A stretch of DNA of 64,000 nt from Mesorhizobium sp. WSM3859 (GTDB lineage: Bacteria > Pseudomonadota > Alphaproteobacteria > Rhizobiales > Rhizobiaceae). The position numbers were made by a program, and so were the translations under genes. The stretch spans positions 165,433-229,432 of the forward strand of contig NZ_NSGG01000010.1 of assembly GCF_002295065.1 (NCBI RefSeq), in the 5' to 3' direction. Below the pieces are notes generated by a model that saw nothing but the letters and a program-made list of their open reading frames with translations, was not told where the DNA came from and did not search any database. Position 1 is the first letter of the stretch, and each line of letters begins with the position of its first letter. This document shows positions 8,309-16,778 of the stretch, in pieces.

Positions 8309-9346
8309 TCAGCCGAACCGGCGTTCGAGCGACGCGGGCTGCCTGCCCGTCGTTGCGTCGGAGCGGCTCATCGCGGCGATCGCTTCCTCAAAACCGGTCA
8401 GCCGCTCGACCACATAGAGCGGCCGCCGTTTCACCTCCGCGTGGATGCCTCCGACATAGAGGCCGATCACGCCGGTCATGAACAGGTTGATGCCCGACAG
8501 GAAGGAGATGATGACTACCGTCGACGTCCAGCCGTGGACGGTGCCGCTGACGAACAGCCAGGAGAACAAGGCGTAGCAGCCGAGCAAGGCAGCGGCGCCG
8601 GAAACGGCGATGCCGCCCCACAGGGCCAGCCGCAGCGGCTTGTCGGAGAAGCTGACGATGCCGTGCACCGCCAGCCGCACCATCTTCCAGAACGGGTATT
8701 TGGTTTCGCCGGCCGCCCGCACCGGCCGCTCGAACGCCACCTCGGCCTGCTTGAAGCCCATCCAGCCGAACATGCCGCGCACGAAACGGTCCCGCTCCGG
8801 CATGCGCTTGAAGGTTTCCAACGCCTTGCGCCCGACGAGGCGGAAGTCGCCGACGTCGCGCGGGATGGTGACGGAGGTCATCTGCTCCAGCACGCGATAG
8901 AACAGGCTGGCGGTCAGCCGTTTGAGCAGCGTCTCGCCCTCGCGCTTGATGCGGCGGGCATAGACGATCTCGTAGCCTTCCTTCCATTTGGCGATGAGAT
9001 CGAGCACCACTTCAGGCGGATCCTGGAGGTCGGCGTCCATGACGATGACGGCATCGCCCGCGGCCGCGTCCATGCCGGCGGTGATCGCGATCTGGTGGCC
9101 GAAATTGCGTGACAGTTCGATCAGTTTGAAGCGTGGTTCCTCGGCGGCCATGCCGCGCAGGAAGATGACGCTGGTGTCCCGGCTGCCGTCGTCGACGAAA
9201 ATGGCTTCGGCGCTCGCATCCAGCGTATCGAGCAGGTTTGTGACCCGGCGCACCAGCAGCGGCAGCACCGCCTCTTCATTGAAGATCGGAATGACGAGTG
9301 AATAGACCGGGGCCTTGCGGCTCTCGGCATTGCCCGCATTGATCAC
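8309..9346 (-). CDS. Family 2 glycosyltransferase, GtrB/dolichyl-phosphate-sugar synthase type
   Basis: The 345-residue protein has an N-terminal GT-A domain with IPIFNEE, the diphospho-sugar motif VMDADLQDPPE near residues 97-107, and RNFGHQIAITAGMD. Two C-terminal membrane helices lie near residues 240-265 and 275-300. GtrB-type enzymes move glucose from UDP-glucose to undecaprenyl phosphate at the cytosolic face. It is first in a three-gene operon with the GtrA-like and polytopic proteins, which together should modify a surface polysaccharide. Confidence 0.85.
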   Translation of the reverse strand: MINAGNAESRKAPVYSLVIPIFNEEAVLPLLVRRVTNLLDTLDASAEAIFVDDGSRDTSVIFLRGMAAEEPRFKLIELSRNFGHQIAITAGMDAAAGDAVIVMDADLQDPPEVVLDLIAKWKEGYEIVYARRIKREGETLLKRLTASLFYRVLEQMTSVTIPRDVGDFRLVGRKALETFKRMPERDRFVRGMFGWMGFKQAEVAFERPVRAAGETKYPFWKMVRLAVHGIVSFSDKPLRLALWGGIAVSGAAALLGCYALFSWLFVSGTVHGWTSTVVIISFLSGINLFMTGVIGLYVGGIHAEVKRRPLYVVERLTGFEEAIAAMSRSDATTGRQPASLERRFG

Positions 9347-9517
9347 CGATGCCTCCCGAGCACCCGCTGGAGTTGGGAGTGAAAGCTAATGGGATTTGCC
9401 TAAGGTGCCGTTAACTTATCGGATACGAGGGACGGGCGACGTCGCCTTGCCCGATGGAGGGGCGCTGCGGCCGGTGCCGGCAACGCGATCTTAAGGGCGC
9501 AAGGCTAAACAGGCTCC

Positions 9518-10747
9518 ATGACCGAGGTCGCCATGCAATCAAGCCGGATCAGGTCGCGAAGCCTCTTTGACGTGGCCATCGTCACCATGGTGTCGATTGT
9601 CGCTTTCGGCATGGCGGACTTCTACCTGCGCAGATTGTGGACCATTGGCCCGGACGGCCTGTCGGCGCTCTCGAAGACGCTGCCTTACTGGGATTTCAGC
9701 AATCTCTGGGCCGGTGGGCGATTGGCGCTCGACGGCCATGTCGACGCGCTGTTCGACGTCGACGCCTACCGGGCGGCGCTCCGTGGCATGTTCGGGCCGG
9801 ATCTCCCAAACCAGGAATGGAGCTATCCGCCGAGCATCCTGCTGATCGGTGCGCCGCTCGCGACGCTCCCGATATTCCCCGCCTATCTGGTGTGGACCTT
9901 TGGCACCGTTCTGTGTCTGTGGCTGGCGGTCCGGCCCCTGAAGCTGGGAGGAGCCGCCGAACTGGCGGTTGTCTTGAGCCCCGCCGTCATCTGGGACGCA
10001 GTCTTCGGCCAGAACGGCGCGCTGACGACCGCCTTGCTGATCGGCGGCCTCGCGGCGGCGCCAAGGCGCCCGGTGTTGGCGGGGATCCTGTTCGGCCTGC
10101 TGACGATCAAGCCGCATCTTGGCATCCTCGTCCCGTTCTGCCTGCTCGCCGGCGGCAATTGGCGAGCGATCGCCGCGGCCGCTGTGACAACGGCTCTCGT
10201 GGCGGCGGCCACGGGCCTGTCTTTCGGCTTCGATGTCTGGTCGCTGTTTTACACGCAAACCCGGCCGCTGATGACCGGGATCATGGAAGCACCCTTCCCC
10301 CAGCACTACCACGCCAATGCCATAACCGTTTTCTTCACGGCACGGGCGCTCGGCCTTGGTGTCCCGGCTGCTTATGGCCTGCAGGCGATTGCCACGATTG
10401 CCGCCATCGGCGCCGTCGTCTGGCTCTGGCGGCCGGGCCGGCAGGCGGAGCATCGTGAAAAGGTCGTGCTCACCGCGGTTCTTGCGATCCTCGCCACACC
10501 CTATGGCTATACCTACGACACGATCGCTGTGGCGGTGGCGGTTGCCCTGCTGTGGACGACGGTTTCGAGACCGCCCCGTGTCGCCCTCGCGATCTGCTGG
10601 CTCTACGCGTTCGTCGCGCATATCCTCAACAATGCCGGTTTGCACATCGGCGTGCTGGTGCCGTCGTTTCTTGCCGGCTGGATGTTTTTCTGGATATGGG
10701 TGCGAAGCCGTGGAGCGCAGCCGCGCCGGGAGCCGTCAGCGGCGTAG
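9518..10747 (+). CDS. DUF2029 / GT87-like polytopic mannosyltransferase-type protein
   Basis: The 409-residue protein has about ten membrane helices. It has the acidic-loop motif WDFSNLWAGGRLALDG, EWSYPPSILLIGAPLA and a KPHLGILVPFCL loop, which match the GT87/DUF2029 superfamily of polyprenyl-phosphate-mannose-using enzymes. It may start at 9518 or at the second ATG, 9533. It diverges from the GT2 operon across 171 bp, so it may belong functionally with it. Substrate unknown. Confidence 0.72.
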   Translation: MTEVAMQSSRIRSRSLFDVAIVTMVSIVAFGMADFYLRRLWTIGPDGLSALSKTLPYWDFSNLWAGGRLALDGHVDALFDVDAYRAALRGMFGPDLPNQEWSYPPSILLIGAPLATLPIFPAYLVWTFGTVLCLWLAVRPLKLGGAAELAVVLSPAVIWDAVFGQNGALTTALLIGGLAAAPRRPVLAGILFGLLTIKPHLGILVPFCLLAGGNWRAIAAAAVTTALVAAATGLSFGFDVWSLFYTQTRPLMTGIMEAPFPQHYHANAITVFFTARALGLGVPAAYGLQAIATIAAIGAVVWLWRPGRQAEHREKVVLTAVLAILATPYGYTYDTIAVAVAVALLWTTVSRPPRVALAICWLYAFVAHILNNAGLHIGVLVPSFLAGWMFFWIWVRSRGAQPRREPSAA

Positions 10748-10788
10748 TCGATTGGGCGGCGTCATCAAGCGACGCGTCTCAGCCCCGA

Positions 10789-11748
10789 TCAAAGCTTCCT
10801 CAGCGCCACTTCCTCGATCAAATGGTTGGCGCCCTTGCGCAGGATGAGGTCGGCGCGCGCCCTGGTCGGCAGGATGTTCTCGCGCAGGTTCTTCAGGTTG
10901 ATATTGGCCCACAGCCCCTCGGCGATGGCGCGCGCGGCATCCTCGGAAAGCTGCGAATAGCGGTGGAAGAAGGAGTCCGGATTGCGGAAGGCGGTCTCGC
11001 GCAGCCGCATGAAGCGCTGGATGTACCACTGGTGGATCAGCTTCTCGTCGGCATCGATATAGATGGCGAAGTCGAAGAAGTCGGACAGGAACGGCACTAT
11101 CTTGCCGTCCTTCGGCAGCTTGCCCGGCTGCAGCACGTTGATGCCTTCGAAGATCAGGATGTCGGGACGGTCGATGGTCACGAATTCGCCCGGAATGACG
11201 TCGTAGGTCAAATGCGAATAGACCGGCGCCTGGACGCTGCTTTGCGCCGACTTGATGCCGGACAGGAATCTCAGCAGCGCGCCGACATCGTAGCTCTCGG
11301 GAAATCCCTTGCGCTCCATGAGGTTCTCTCGGCGCAGGATCTCGTTGGGCAACAAGAAGCCGTCGGTGGTGATGAGATCGACCTTGGGGCTCGACGGCCA
11401 GCGCGCCAGCAGCTCCTTCAGCACGCGCGCCGTGGTCGACTTGCCGACCGCGACCGAGCCGGCGATGCCGATGATGAAAGGCGTCTTGACGATGTCCTGC
11501 ACCTTGAAGAAGGCCTGGCGCTGCCGGAACAGCAACTGGCTCGCCTCGACATGCGCCGACAGCAGGCGCGACAGCGAAAGATAGATGCGCTTGACCTCTT
11601 CGAGGTCGACCGGGTCGTTCAGCGAACGCAGGCGATCGATCTCGTCCCCGGTCAGTGTCAGCGGCGTGTCGGCGCGAAACTGCGACCATTGCTCGGCGGA
11701 AAAGAAACGATAGGGGGAATATTTCTCGGTAGGAGCAAGCTGGTCCAT
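10789..11748 (-). CDS. coaA: Pantothenate kinase type I
   Basis: The 319-residue cytosolic enzyme phosphorylates pantothenate, the first step of CoA synthesis. The Walker A loop GSVAVGKST, LITTDGFLLPN, YDVIPGEF and IFEGINVLQ match bacterial CoaA. The start MDQLAPTEKYSPY at 11748 is the family N-terminus; the frame is open further upstream only through hisE. It follows hisE by 23 bp and ends the his operon, as is usual in rhizobia. It converges with the GT87-like gene 41 bp away. Confidence 0.95.
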   Translation of the reverse strand: MDQLAPTEKYSPYRFFSAEQWSQFRADTPLTLTGDEIDRLRSLNDPVDLEEVKRIYLSLSRLLSAHVEASQLLFRQRQAFFKVQDIVKTPFIIGIAGSVAVGKSTTARVLKELLARWPSSPKVDLITTDGFLLPNEILRRENLMERKGFPESYDVGALLRFLSGIKSAQSSVQAPVYSHLTYDVIPGEFVTIDRPDILIFEGINVLQPGKLPKDGKIVPFLSDFFDFAIYIDADEKLIHQWYIQRFMRLRETAFRNPDSFFHRYSQLSEDAARAIAEGLWANINLKNLRENILPTRARADLILRKGANHLIEEVALRKL

Positions 11749-11771
11749 CGAGTTTCCTGCCCTCCTGCCGG

Positions 11772-12104
11772 TCAACCCTCTGACCGGGCTGCCTTTTCGG
11801 CGATACCCGAGCTGCCGGTACGGCCCTCGAGCTCCTTGAGCACGTCGTCCAGAGGAATGCCCGCGATGCCGAGGACGACAAGCCAATGATATATAAGATC
11901 GGCGCTTTCCGAAACGAGGGCTTTCTTATCGCCCTTGACGGCGGCGATTACGCTCTCGACCGCCTCTTCGCCGAGCTTCTGCGCCGCCTTGTCCATGCCC
12001 TTGGCGAACAGTTTCGCGGTCCATGAATCCGGGTCGCCGGAATGGGCGCGTTGGTGGATGATCGTTTCCAGCTCGGCGAGCGAAAATTGAGCCATAGCAG
12101 TCAT
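11772..12104 (-). CDS. hisE: Phosphoribosyl-ATP pyrophosphatase
   Basis: The 110-residue MazG-like all-alpha protein hydrolyses PR-ATP to PR-AMP in histidine synthesis. The metal-binding pattern GEEAVE and the SESADLIYHW helix are visible. The start may be 12104 (MTAMAQF) or 12095 (MAQF); neither has a strong SD. It is separated from hisF by a palindromic rhizobial repeat and followed by coaA. Confidence 0.93.
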   Translation of the reverse strand: MTAMAQFSLAELETIIHQRAHSGDPDSWTAKLFAKGMDKAAQKLGEEAVESVIAAVKGDKKALVSESADLIYHWLVVLGIAGIPLDDVLKELEGRTGSSGIAEKAARSEG

Positions 12105-12115
12105 CTATCTGCTTG

Positions 12116-12171
12116 TTTAAGCATGATCTTTTCCGAAAACCAGTCCCCACCTTCCAGGACCATGCTTTAAG
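12116..12171. repeat. Rhizobial palindromic repeat, family A, copy 1 (hisF-hisE gap)
   Basis: The unit runs from GTTTAAGCATGATC to CCATGCTTTAA, with CCGAAAACCAGTCCCCAC in the middle. Its ends AAGCATG and CATGCTT are inverted. The hisF TAA stop (12167-12169) lies inside it. It resembles the copy at 17340-17383 and the abundant Mesorhizobium intergenic repeat containing GTGGGAACCGGTTTT. Confidence 0.75.
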
Positions 12172-12958
12172 CCCGATGGACGGCCGAGTCCAGCCGCATC
12201 GGCAGGCCGGCCCTGGCCATATATGCCTTGGCCTCGGCGATCGAGTAGGTACCGAAATGGAAGATCGAGGCGGCAAGCACGGCACCCGCATGCCCGTCGC
12301 GTATGCCTTCGACCAGGTGATCGAGCGTTCCGACGCCGCCCGAAGCGATCACCGGCGCGCGCACCGCGTCGGCGACGGCGCGGGTCAGCGCGATGTCGTA
12401 GCCGGCCTTCGTGCCGTCGCGGTCCATCGAGGTGAGCAGGATCTCGCCGGCGCCGCGATCGACCATGCGTGCGGCGAAGTCGACGGCGTCGATGCCCGTC
12501 TTCTCGCGCCCGCCATGGGTGAAGATCTCCCAGCGGTCCGCCTCGCCGGCTGCCGACACCTTCTTGGCGTCGATGGCCACGACGATGCACTGGTTGCCGA
12601 ACTTGTCGGCGGCTTCCGCGACGAAATCCGGGTTCTTCACCGCCGCCGTGTTGATCGACACCTTGTCGGCGCCGGCCAGAAGCAGCTTGCGGATGTCGGC
12701 CACCTGGCGCACGCCGCCGCCGACGGTGAGCGGCATGAAGCATTGCTCGGCCGTCCGGGCGACGACGTCGAAGATCGTCTCGCGATTGTCCGACGATGCG
12801 GTGATGTCGAGGAAGCAGAGTTCGTCGGCGCCCGCGGCATCATAAGCCTTGGCGGCTTCGACTGGATCGCCGGCATCGATGAGGTCGACGAAATTGACGC
12901 CCTTGACCACGCGGCCGTTCTTGACGTCCAGGCAGGGGATGACGCGGGCTTTCAGCAT
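12167..12958 (-). CDS. hisF: Imidazole glycerol phosphate synthase, cyclase subunit
   Basis: The 263-residue TIM-barrel enzyme uses ammonia from HisH to make imidazole glycerol phosphate and AICAR. It begins MLKARVIPCLDV, contains the catalytic Asp in CLDVKNG and another in TSMDRDGTK, and has phosphate-binding glycines in VGGGVR and ASGGVG. ATG 12958 overlaps the stop of the arginase-like gene by one base (TGATG). The stop codon is inside repeat family A. Confidence 0.96.
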   Translation of the reverse strand: MLKARVIPCLDVKNGRVVKGVNFVDLIDAGDPVEAAKAYDAAGADELCFLDITASSDNRETIFDVVARTAEQCFMPLTVGGGVRQVADIRKLLLAGADKVSINTAAVKNPDFVAEAADKFGNQCIVVAIDAKKVSAAGEADRWEIFTHGGREKTGIDAVDFAARMVDRGAGEILLTSMDRDGTKAGYDIALTRAVADAVRAPVIASGGVGTLDHLVEGIRDGHAGAVLAASIFHFGTYSIAEAKAYMARAGLPMRLDSAVHRA

Positions 12959-13797
12959 CACTTGCCTTCCAGGGTGGACAGCAGGTCGACCACCAGCTCG
13001 CCGACAAGCGGCGGCACGTCGCCCTTGGGGTCGAAGGCCGGATCGTAGGCGGAAATGGTGAGCCCGGCGATGGTGAGCGGGCCGGCGAGGCCGCACATCG
13101 CCGTGCGCACCTGCTCCGGCGCCGGGCCGCGGGGCGTGGTGTAGCGGTTGGCCTGCAGCTTCTCGGGATCGTGCACGTCGAGATCGACATGCATGTGGAC
13201 CTGGCGCGCGCCGTCAGTCTTCAGTCTCTGCGCCGCGCTCTTCCAGTCCGGGCATTCGGTCCGGACGATCGGCAGCTTTTCCAGCAGTTCTCTTTCGGCG
13301 GCGTCGAGGTCGCGCGCGTTGACCAGGACGCTGCGCGACGGATCGACCGGCTTGAAGCCAGGGATCTGGTTCGCCATCCGCCGCCAGCAGAGGCCGAGCA
13401 CGGTGGCCAGCGCCATGCCGTCGAGGAAGCCCGTTGTGGTGGTCTCCGGCGTGTTGAGGTCGCCATGCTGGTCGGCCCAGATGATGGCGTCGGCGCCGGC
13501 GCCTGCCACGGCGCCGGCGGCGGTCAGGCAGTTACCGGCCAGCACGATCGGAAACCGCTTCTTGTCCAGCGCCATGCGGACTTCGCCTGAAACGGCGTTG
13601 CAGACGGCAAAGCCGGTGCCGATCTCGCGCTCTTCTTCGTCCTCGACCACCTTGCCGATGTCGTTCACCTCGACGTCGTGACCGGCAAGCCTCAGCGCAT
13701 CGGCCAATCCGCCGGAAATCAGCGCGTCCGGACCCTGGCCGCAGCCGCTGTGGAAATGGCCGCTGTCATAGGATGCCAGGATGATCGAAATGTTCAC
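12958..13797 (-). CDS. Arginase/agmatinase-fold (ureohydrolase superfamily) protein in the his operon
   Basis: The 279-residue protein shows two of the three manganese motifs: WADQHGDLN (Asp109, His111, Asp113) and HVDLDVHDP (Asp205, Asp207, Asp210). The first motif, normally GGDHS with a metal-binding His, reads AGNC at residues 87-90, so one ligand may be changed. Start is GTG at 13797 (hisA stop TAG gives TAGTG). It is embedded between hisA and hisF with one-base overlaps on both sides, so it is co-translated with histidine biosynthesis. Substrate unknown; arginase, agmatinase and formiminoglutamase are all possible relatives. Confidence 0.8.
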   Translation of the reverse strand: MNISIILASYDSGHFHSGCGQGPDALISGGLADALRLAGHDVEVNDIGKVVEDEEEREIGTGFAVCNAVSGEVRMALDKKRFPIVLAGNCLTAAGAVAGAGADAIIWADQHGDLNTPETTTTGFLDGMALATVLGLCWRRMANQIPGFKPVDPSRSVLVNARDLDAAERELLEKLPIVRTECPDWKSAAQRLKTDGARQVHMHVDLDVHDPEKLQANRYTTPRGPAPEQVRTAMCGLAGPLTIAGLTISAYDPAFDPKGDVPPLVGELVVDLLSTLEGK

Positions 13798-14540
13798 TAT
13801 TCTGCCTCCGCCCGCTCGCCGCGCAGGATCGCCAGCGCCTCGGCCGGGTCGATACGTCCGTCATATAGGGCGCGGCCGGAGATCGCGCCTTCCAGTTTCT
13901 TTGCATCGGGCATGGTCATGCGCACGATGTCGGCAATCGATGCGAGGCCGCCAGATGCGATCACGGGAATGGAAACCGCCTCCGCGAGATCAATGGTCGA
14001 ATCCCAGTTGATGCCGGTCAGCACGCCGTCGCGGTCGATGTCGGTGTAGATGATGGCGGCCACGCCGGCGCCCTCGAATTTCCTGGCGAGCTCGATGACG
14101 CCGAGCTCGGAAGCCTCGGCCCAGCCTTCCACTGCGACCTTGCCGCCCTTCGCGTCGATGCCGACCGCGATCTTTCCCGGAAAAGCCTTGCACGCTTCCT
14201 TGACGAGTTCGGGTTCGCGCACCGCCACGGTGCCGAGGATGACGCGCGTCAGGCCCCGGTCCAGCCAGTCTTCGATCTGCGGCAAGGTGCGGATGCCGCC
14301 GCCGAGCTGCACCGGGTTCTTCGTTGCCTTGAGGATGGCCCCGACCGCTGCACTGTTGACGCTCTGGCCCTTGAAGGCGCCGTTGAGGTCGACGACATGC
14401 AGCCACTCGAAGCCCTGGTCCTCGAAAGCCTTGGCCTGCGCGGCGGGGTCGTCATTGTAGATGGTGGCGGTGGCCATGTCGCCGTGCTTCAGGCGCACGC
14501 ACTTGCCGTCTTTGAGGTCTATTGCCGGAAACAGGATCAC
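13797..14540 (-). CDS. hisA: ProFAR isomerase (HisA)
   Basis: The 247-residue half-barrel-duplicated TIM enzyme isomerises ProFAR to PRFAR. The N-terminus MILFPAIDLKDGKCVRL contains the catalytic Asp, and GGGIRTL and YTDIDRDGVLTG are also present. The start is GTG at 14540, two bases after the DUF1330 gene. The stop overlaps the arginase-like gene's GTG. Confidence 0.96.
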   Translation of the reverse strand: MILFPAIDLKDGKCVRLKHGDMATATIYNDDPAAQAKAFEDQGFEWLHVVDLNGAFKGQSVNSAAVGAILKATKNPVQLGGGIRTLPQIEDWLDRGLTRVILGTVAVREPELVKEACKAFPGKIAVGIDAKGGKVAVEGWAEASELGVIELARKFEGAGVAAIIYTDIDRDGVLTGINWDSTIDLAEAVSIPVIASGGLASIADIVRMTMPDAKKLEGAISGRALYDGRIDPAEALAILRGERAEAE

Positions 14541-14542
14541 GG

Positions 14543-14833
14543 TCAGGCACCCTCGACGATGACGAAATGGCCGGTCGAAGCGGCAAGCCGGAATTTCGAG
14601 GCGTGCTGATATTCAGGCGAATGATAGCATTCGATCGCCCTGTCGTAGGACTCGAACTCCACCAGCACGTGACGGTTGCCGGTCGGTCCTTCCGGACTCT
14701 CGTAGCGGCCCGCACGGATCGGGAATTTCGCGCCGTATTTCGCGAAAGCGACGGCATTCGCTTCGATATACTGCTTGTAGACGTCCGGATCGCGAACATC
14801 GATCATCGCCATCCAATAGCCCTTCCTGCTCAT
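14543..14833 (-). CDS. DUF1330 small protein in the his operon
   Basis: This 96-residue protein is of the DUF1330 ferredoxin-like (dimeric alpha-beta barrel) family. It begins MSRKGYWMAMIDVRD and contains GRYESPEG and VEFESYDRAIECYHSPEYQ, typical of the family. A perfect GGAGG 8 nt before ATG 14833 fixes the start; the in-frame ATG at 14848 lies upstream of that SD. It sits between hisH and hisA with gaps of 2 bp each. Biochemical role unknown. Confidence 0.85.
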   Translation of the reverse strand: MSRKGYWMAMIDVRDPDVYKQYIEANAVAFAKYGAKFPIRAGRYESPEGPTGNRHVLVEFESYDRAIECYHSPEYQHASKFRLAASTGHFVIVEGA

Positions 14834-14835
14834 TT

Positions 14836-15486
14836 TCAGGGCCTCCATTTCAGGAAGTTGGTGATCAAAGCCAGGCCGAGCGCCTGGCTCTTCTCGGGAT
14901 GGAACTGCGTGCCGGCGAGGTTGTCGCGGGCGACCGCGGCCGTCACCGGGCCGCCATAGTCGGCTGTCGCCAGCACCTCGTCAGGGTCCTTCGCCTCAAG
15001 ATGGTAAGAGTGGACGAAATAGGCATGCAGCCCTTTCGGTCCGGTCTCGATGCCGGAAAACAGCGGGTGCTCGCGCGTAAGCTCGATCGTGTTCCAGCCG
15101 ATCTGCGGGATCTTCAGCGTTGGGTCGGAGGGCTGGATCTCCTTGACGTCGCCGGCGATCCAGCCAAGGCCCTTGGTGATGGTCTTTTCCAACCCGCGTT
15201 GCGACATCAGTTGCATGCCGACGCAGATGCCGAGGAACGGCCGCCCCTTGGCGATTGCCGCTTCCTCAACCGCCTCCCACATGCCTGGCACCGCGTGCAG
15301 GCCGGCGGCGCAGTCGGCATAAGCGCCGACACCCGGCAGCACGATGCGGTTGGCGGACCGCACCCGCTCGGCATCGGCCGTCAGCTCGATCGTCGCGGCA
15401 ATGCCTCCCTCGCGCGCCGCGCGCTCGAAAGCCTTGGTGGCCGAGCGCAGATTGCCCGAGCCGTAATCGATGATGGCTACCCGCAT
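14836..15486 (-). CDS. hisH: Imidazole glycerol phosphate synthase, glutamine amidotransferase subunit
   Basis: The 216-residue class I glutaminase supplies ammonia to HisF. The nucleophile is in the elbow GICVGMQLM, and the His-Glu pair is at the C-terminus in TQFHPEKS. It starts MRVAIIDYGSGNLRS at 15486, one base after the DUF2628 stop, and ends two bases before the DUF1330 gene. Confidence 0.96.
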   Translation of the reverse strand: MRVAIIDYGSGNLRSATKAFERAAREGGIAATIELTADAERVRSANRIVLPGVGAYADCAAGLHAVPGMWEAVEEAAIAKGRPFLGICVGMQLMSQRGLEKTITKGLGWIAGDVKEIQPSDPTLKIPQIGWNTIELTREHPLFSGIETGPKGLHAYFVHSYHLEAKDPDEVLATADYGGPVTAAVARDNLAGTQFHPEKSQALGLALITNFLKWRP

Positions 15487-15487
15487 G

Positions 15488-15961
15488 TCAGGGCCTTCCA
15501 GGCGTATGGGTCAGTCCCAGCGCCATGCCGGTCTGCGGCGGGCGCGCCAGCGACGCGTCCGGTATGATGCGCGGCATTGGCGTTGGCTCTGCCTCATGGT
15601 CATCGACCTCCGCCGCAAAGCGTATCTCGGCATCGGCGAGATTGCCGGCCTCGACCGCGCCCCATTCGCGCCAGCCGCGCCGCCGCAGCGTCGCGATGCG
15701 CAGGGCCTGGCCTTCGAAGCCGACATAGAGCGAGACCAGCAGTGACAGCATTGATCCGGCCCATTCGAGCCCGAGCCTCTCACCGATCGCCGACAGCACC
15801 GCCATGACGACGAAGGCCAACACCGCCTCGATCCACAGCCGGTTCCAGGCGAGCCAGAGCGGCGAGAACAGGAAACCGAGCCAGGTGAAGCTGTCGCGCA
15901 CGAAACGGACGTCCTCGGCTTTTTTGCCGGCCGGCGGCTCCATCACGACATAGATCGCCAT
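15488..15961 (-). CDS. DUF2628 membrane protein in the his operon
   Basis: The 157-residue protein has two to three hydrophobic stretches, around residues 28-50 (LGFLFSPLWLAWNRLW), 46-62 and 70-85, in the pattern of DUF2628, followed by a charged and Pro-rich tail. It lies between hisB (3 bp away) and hisH (1 bp away), so it is certainly co-transcribed. A gene of this family at this place is common in Rhizobiales. No enzymatic motif is seen. Confidence 0.75.
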   Translation of the reverse strand: MAIYVVMEPPAGKKAEDVRFVRDSFTWLGFLFSPLWLAWNRLWIEAVLAFVVMAVLSAIGERLGLEWAGSMLSLLVSLYVGFEGQALRIATLRRRGWREWGAVEAGNLADAEIRFAAEVDDHEAEPTPMPRIIPDASLARPPQTGMALGLTHTPGRP

Positions 15962-15964
15962 AGC

Positions 15965-16561
15965 CTATCCTTTCAGGGATCCCTTGGTGGACGGCACGGC
16001 ATCCGGCTGGCGCGGATCTGGCTCGAGTGCTGCCCGCAGCACGCGCGCCACGGCCTTGAAGCAGGTCTCGGCAATATGATGGTTGTTGGCGCCGTAGTGG
16101 TTGGTCACATGCAGCGTGATGCCGGCATTCTGCGCCAGGGCCTGGAAGAACTCGCGCACCAGCTCGGTGTCGAACGTGCCGATCTTCGGCGACGAGAACG
16201 CGACGTTCCAGACCAGGAACGGCCGGCCGGAGACGTCGATCGCCGCCCTGGTCAGCGTCTCGTCCATGGCAAGATCGATCGAGGCATAGCGCATGATGCC
16301 GCGCCGTTCGCCCACCGCCTTGCTCAGCGCCTGGCCGATGGCGATGCCGGTGTCCTCGACGGTGTGGTGGTCGTCGATATGCAGGTCGCCCTTGGCCTTG
16401 ATGGTCATGTCGATCAGCGAGTGGCGCGACAGCTGGTCGAGCATATGGTCGAAGAAGCCGACGCCGGTCGAAATGTCGGCTTTGCCCTTGCCGTCGACAT
16501 CGACCGAAACCGAAATCTCGGTTTCCTTGGTCTTGCGGCTGACTTCGGCCGAACGCGTCAT
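15965..16561 (-). CDS. hisB: Imidazoleglycerol-phosphate dehydratase
   Basis: The 198-residue Mn-dependent enzyme makes imidazole acetol phosphate. The metal motifs are clear in both halves: GFFDHMLDQLSRHS, DDHHTVED and NHHIAETCFKA. Start MTRSAEVSRKTKE at 16561. First gene of the his operon; the 217-bp gap to hslV carries both promoters. Confidence 0.97.
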   Translation of the reverse strand: MTRSAEVSRKTKETEISVSVDVDGKGKADISTGVGFFDHMLDQLSRHSLIDMTIKAKGDLHIDDHHTVEDTGIAIGQALSKAVGERRGIMRYASIDLAMDETLTRAAIDVSGRPFLVWNVAFSSPKIGTFDTELVREFFQALAQNAGITLHVTNHYGANNHHIAETCFKAVARVLRAALEPDPRQPDAVPSTKGSLKG

Positions 16562-16598
16562 CGCTATGTCCTTGTTGCCTGGTTTAGAGGCGCCGGGG

Positions 16599-16626
16599 CT
16601 TGAAAACGAGAGCCTTCTATCAGCAT
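16599..16626 (+). promoter_or_regulatory. Possible heat-shock (RpoH) promoter for hslV
   Basis: CTTGAA at 16599-16604, 16 nt, then CAGCAT at 16621-16626 resembles the rhizobial RpoH pattern CTTGAA-N16/17-CCANAT at 4 of 6 positions of the -10. It points at hslV, whose family is a classical heat-shock operon. The match is partial. Confidence 0.35.
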
Positions 16627-16778
16627 GATCCGGCGATTGCCAGTTTCCATTCCGGCCGCTATCGGCCTCGGCCGAGGGGCGGTTTGCAATCGTTCGCCAT
16701 GTGCATACATATGGCCGATCCAACTCACTCGTACCGCGCCAATCGCCTTTCCAAGGGATAGCGCGCATCGGAGCTAAA

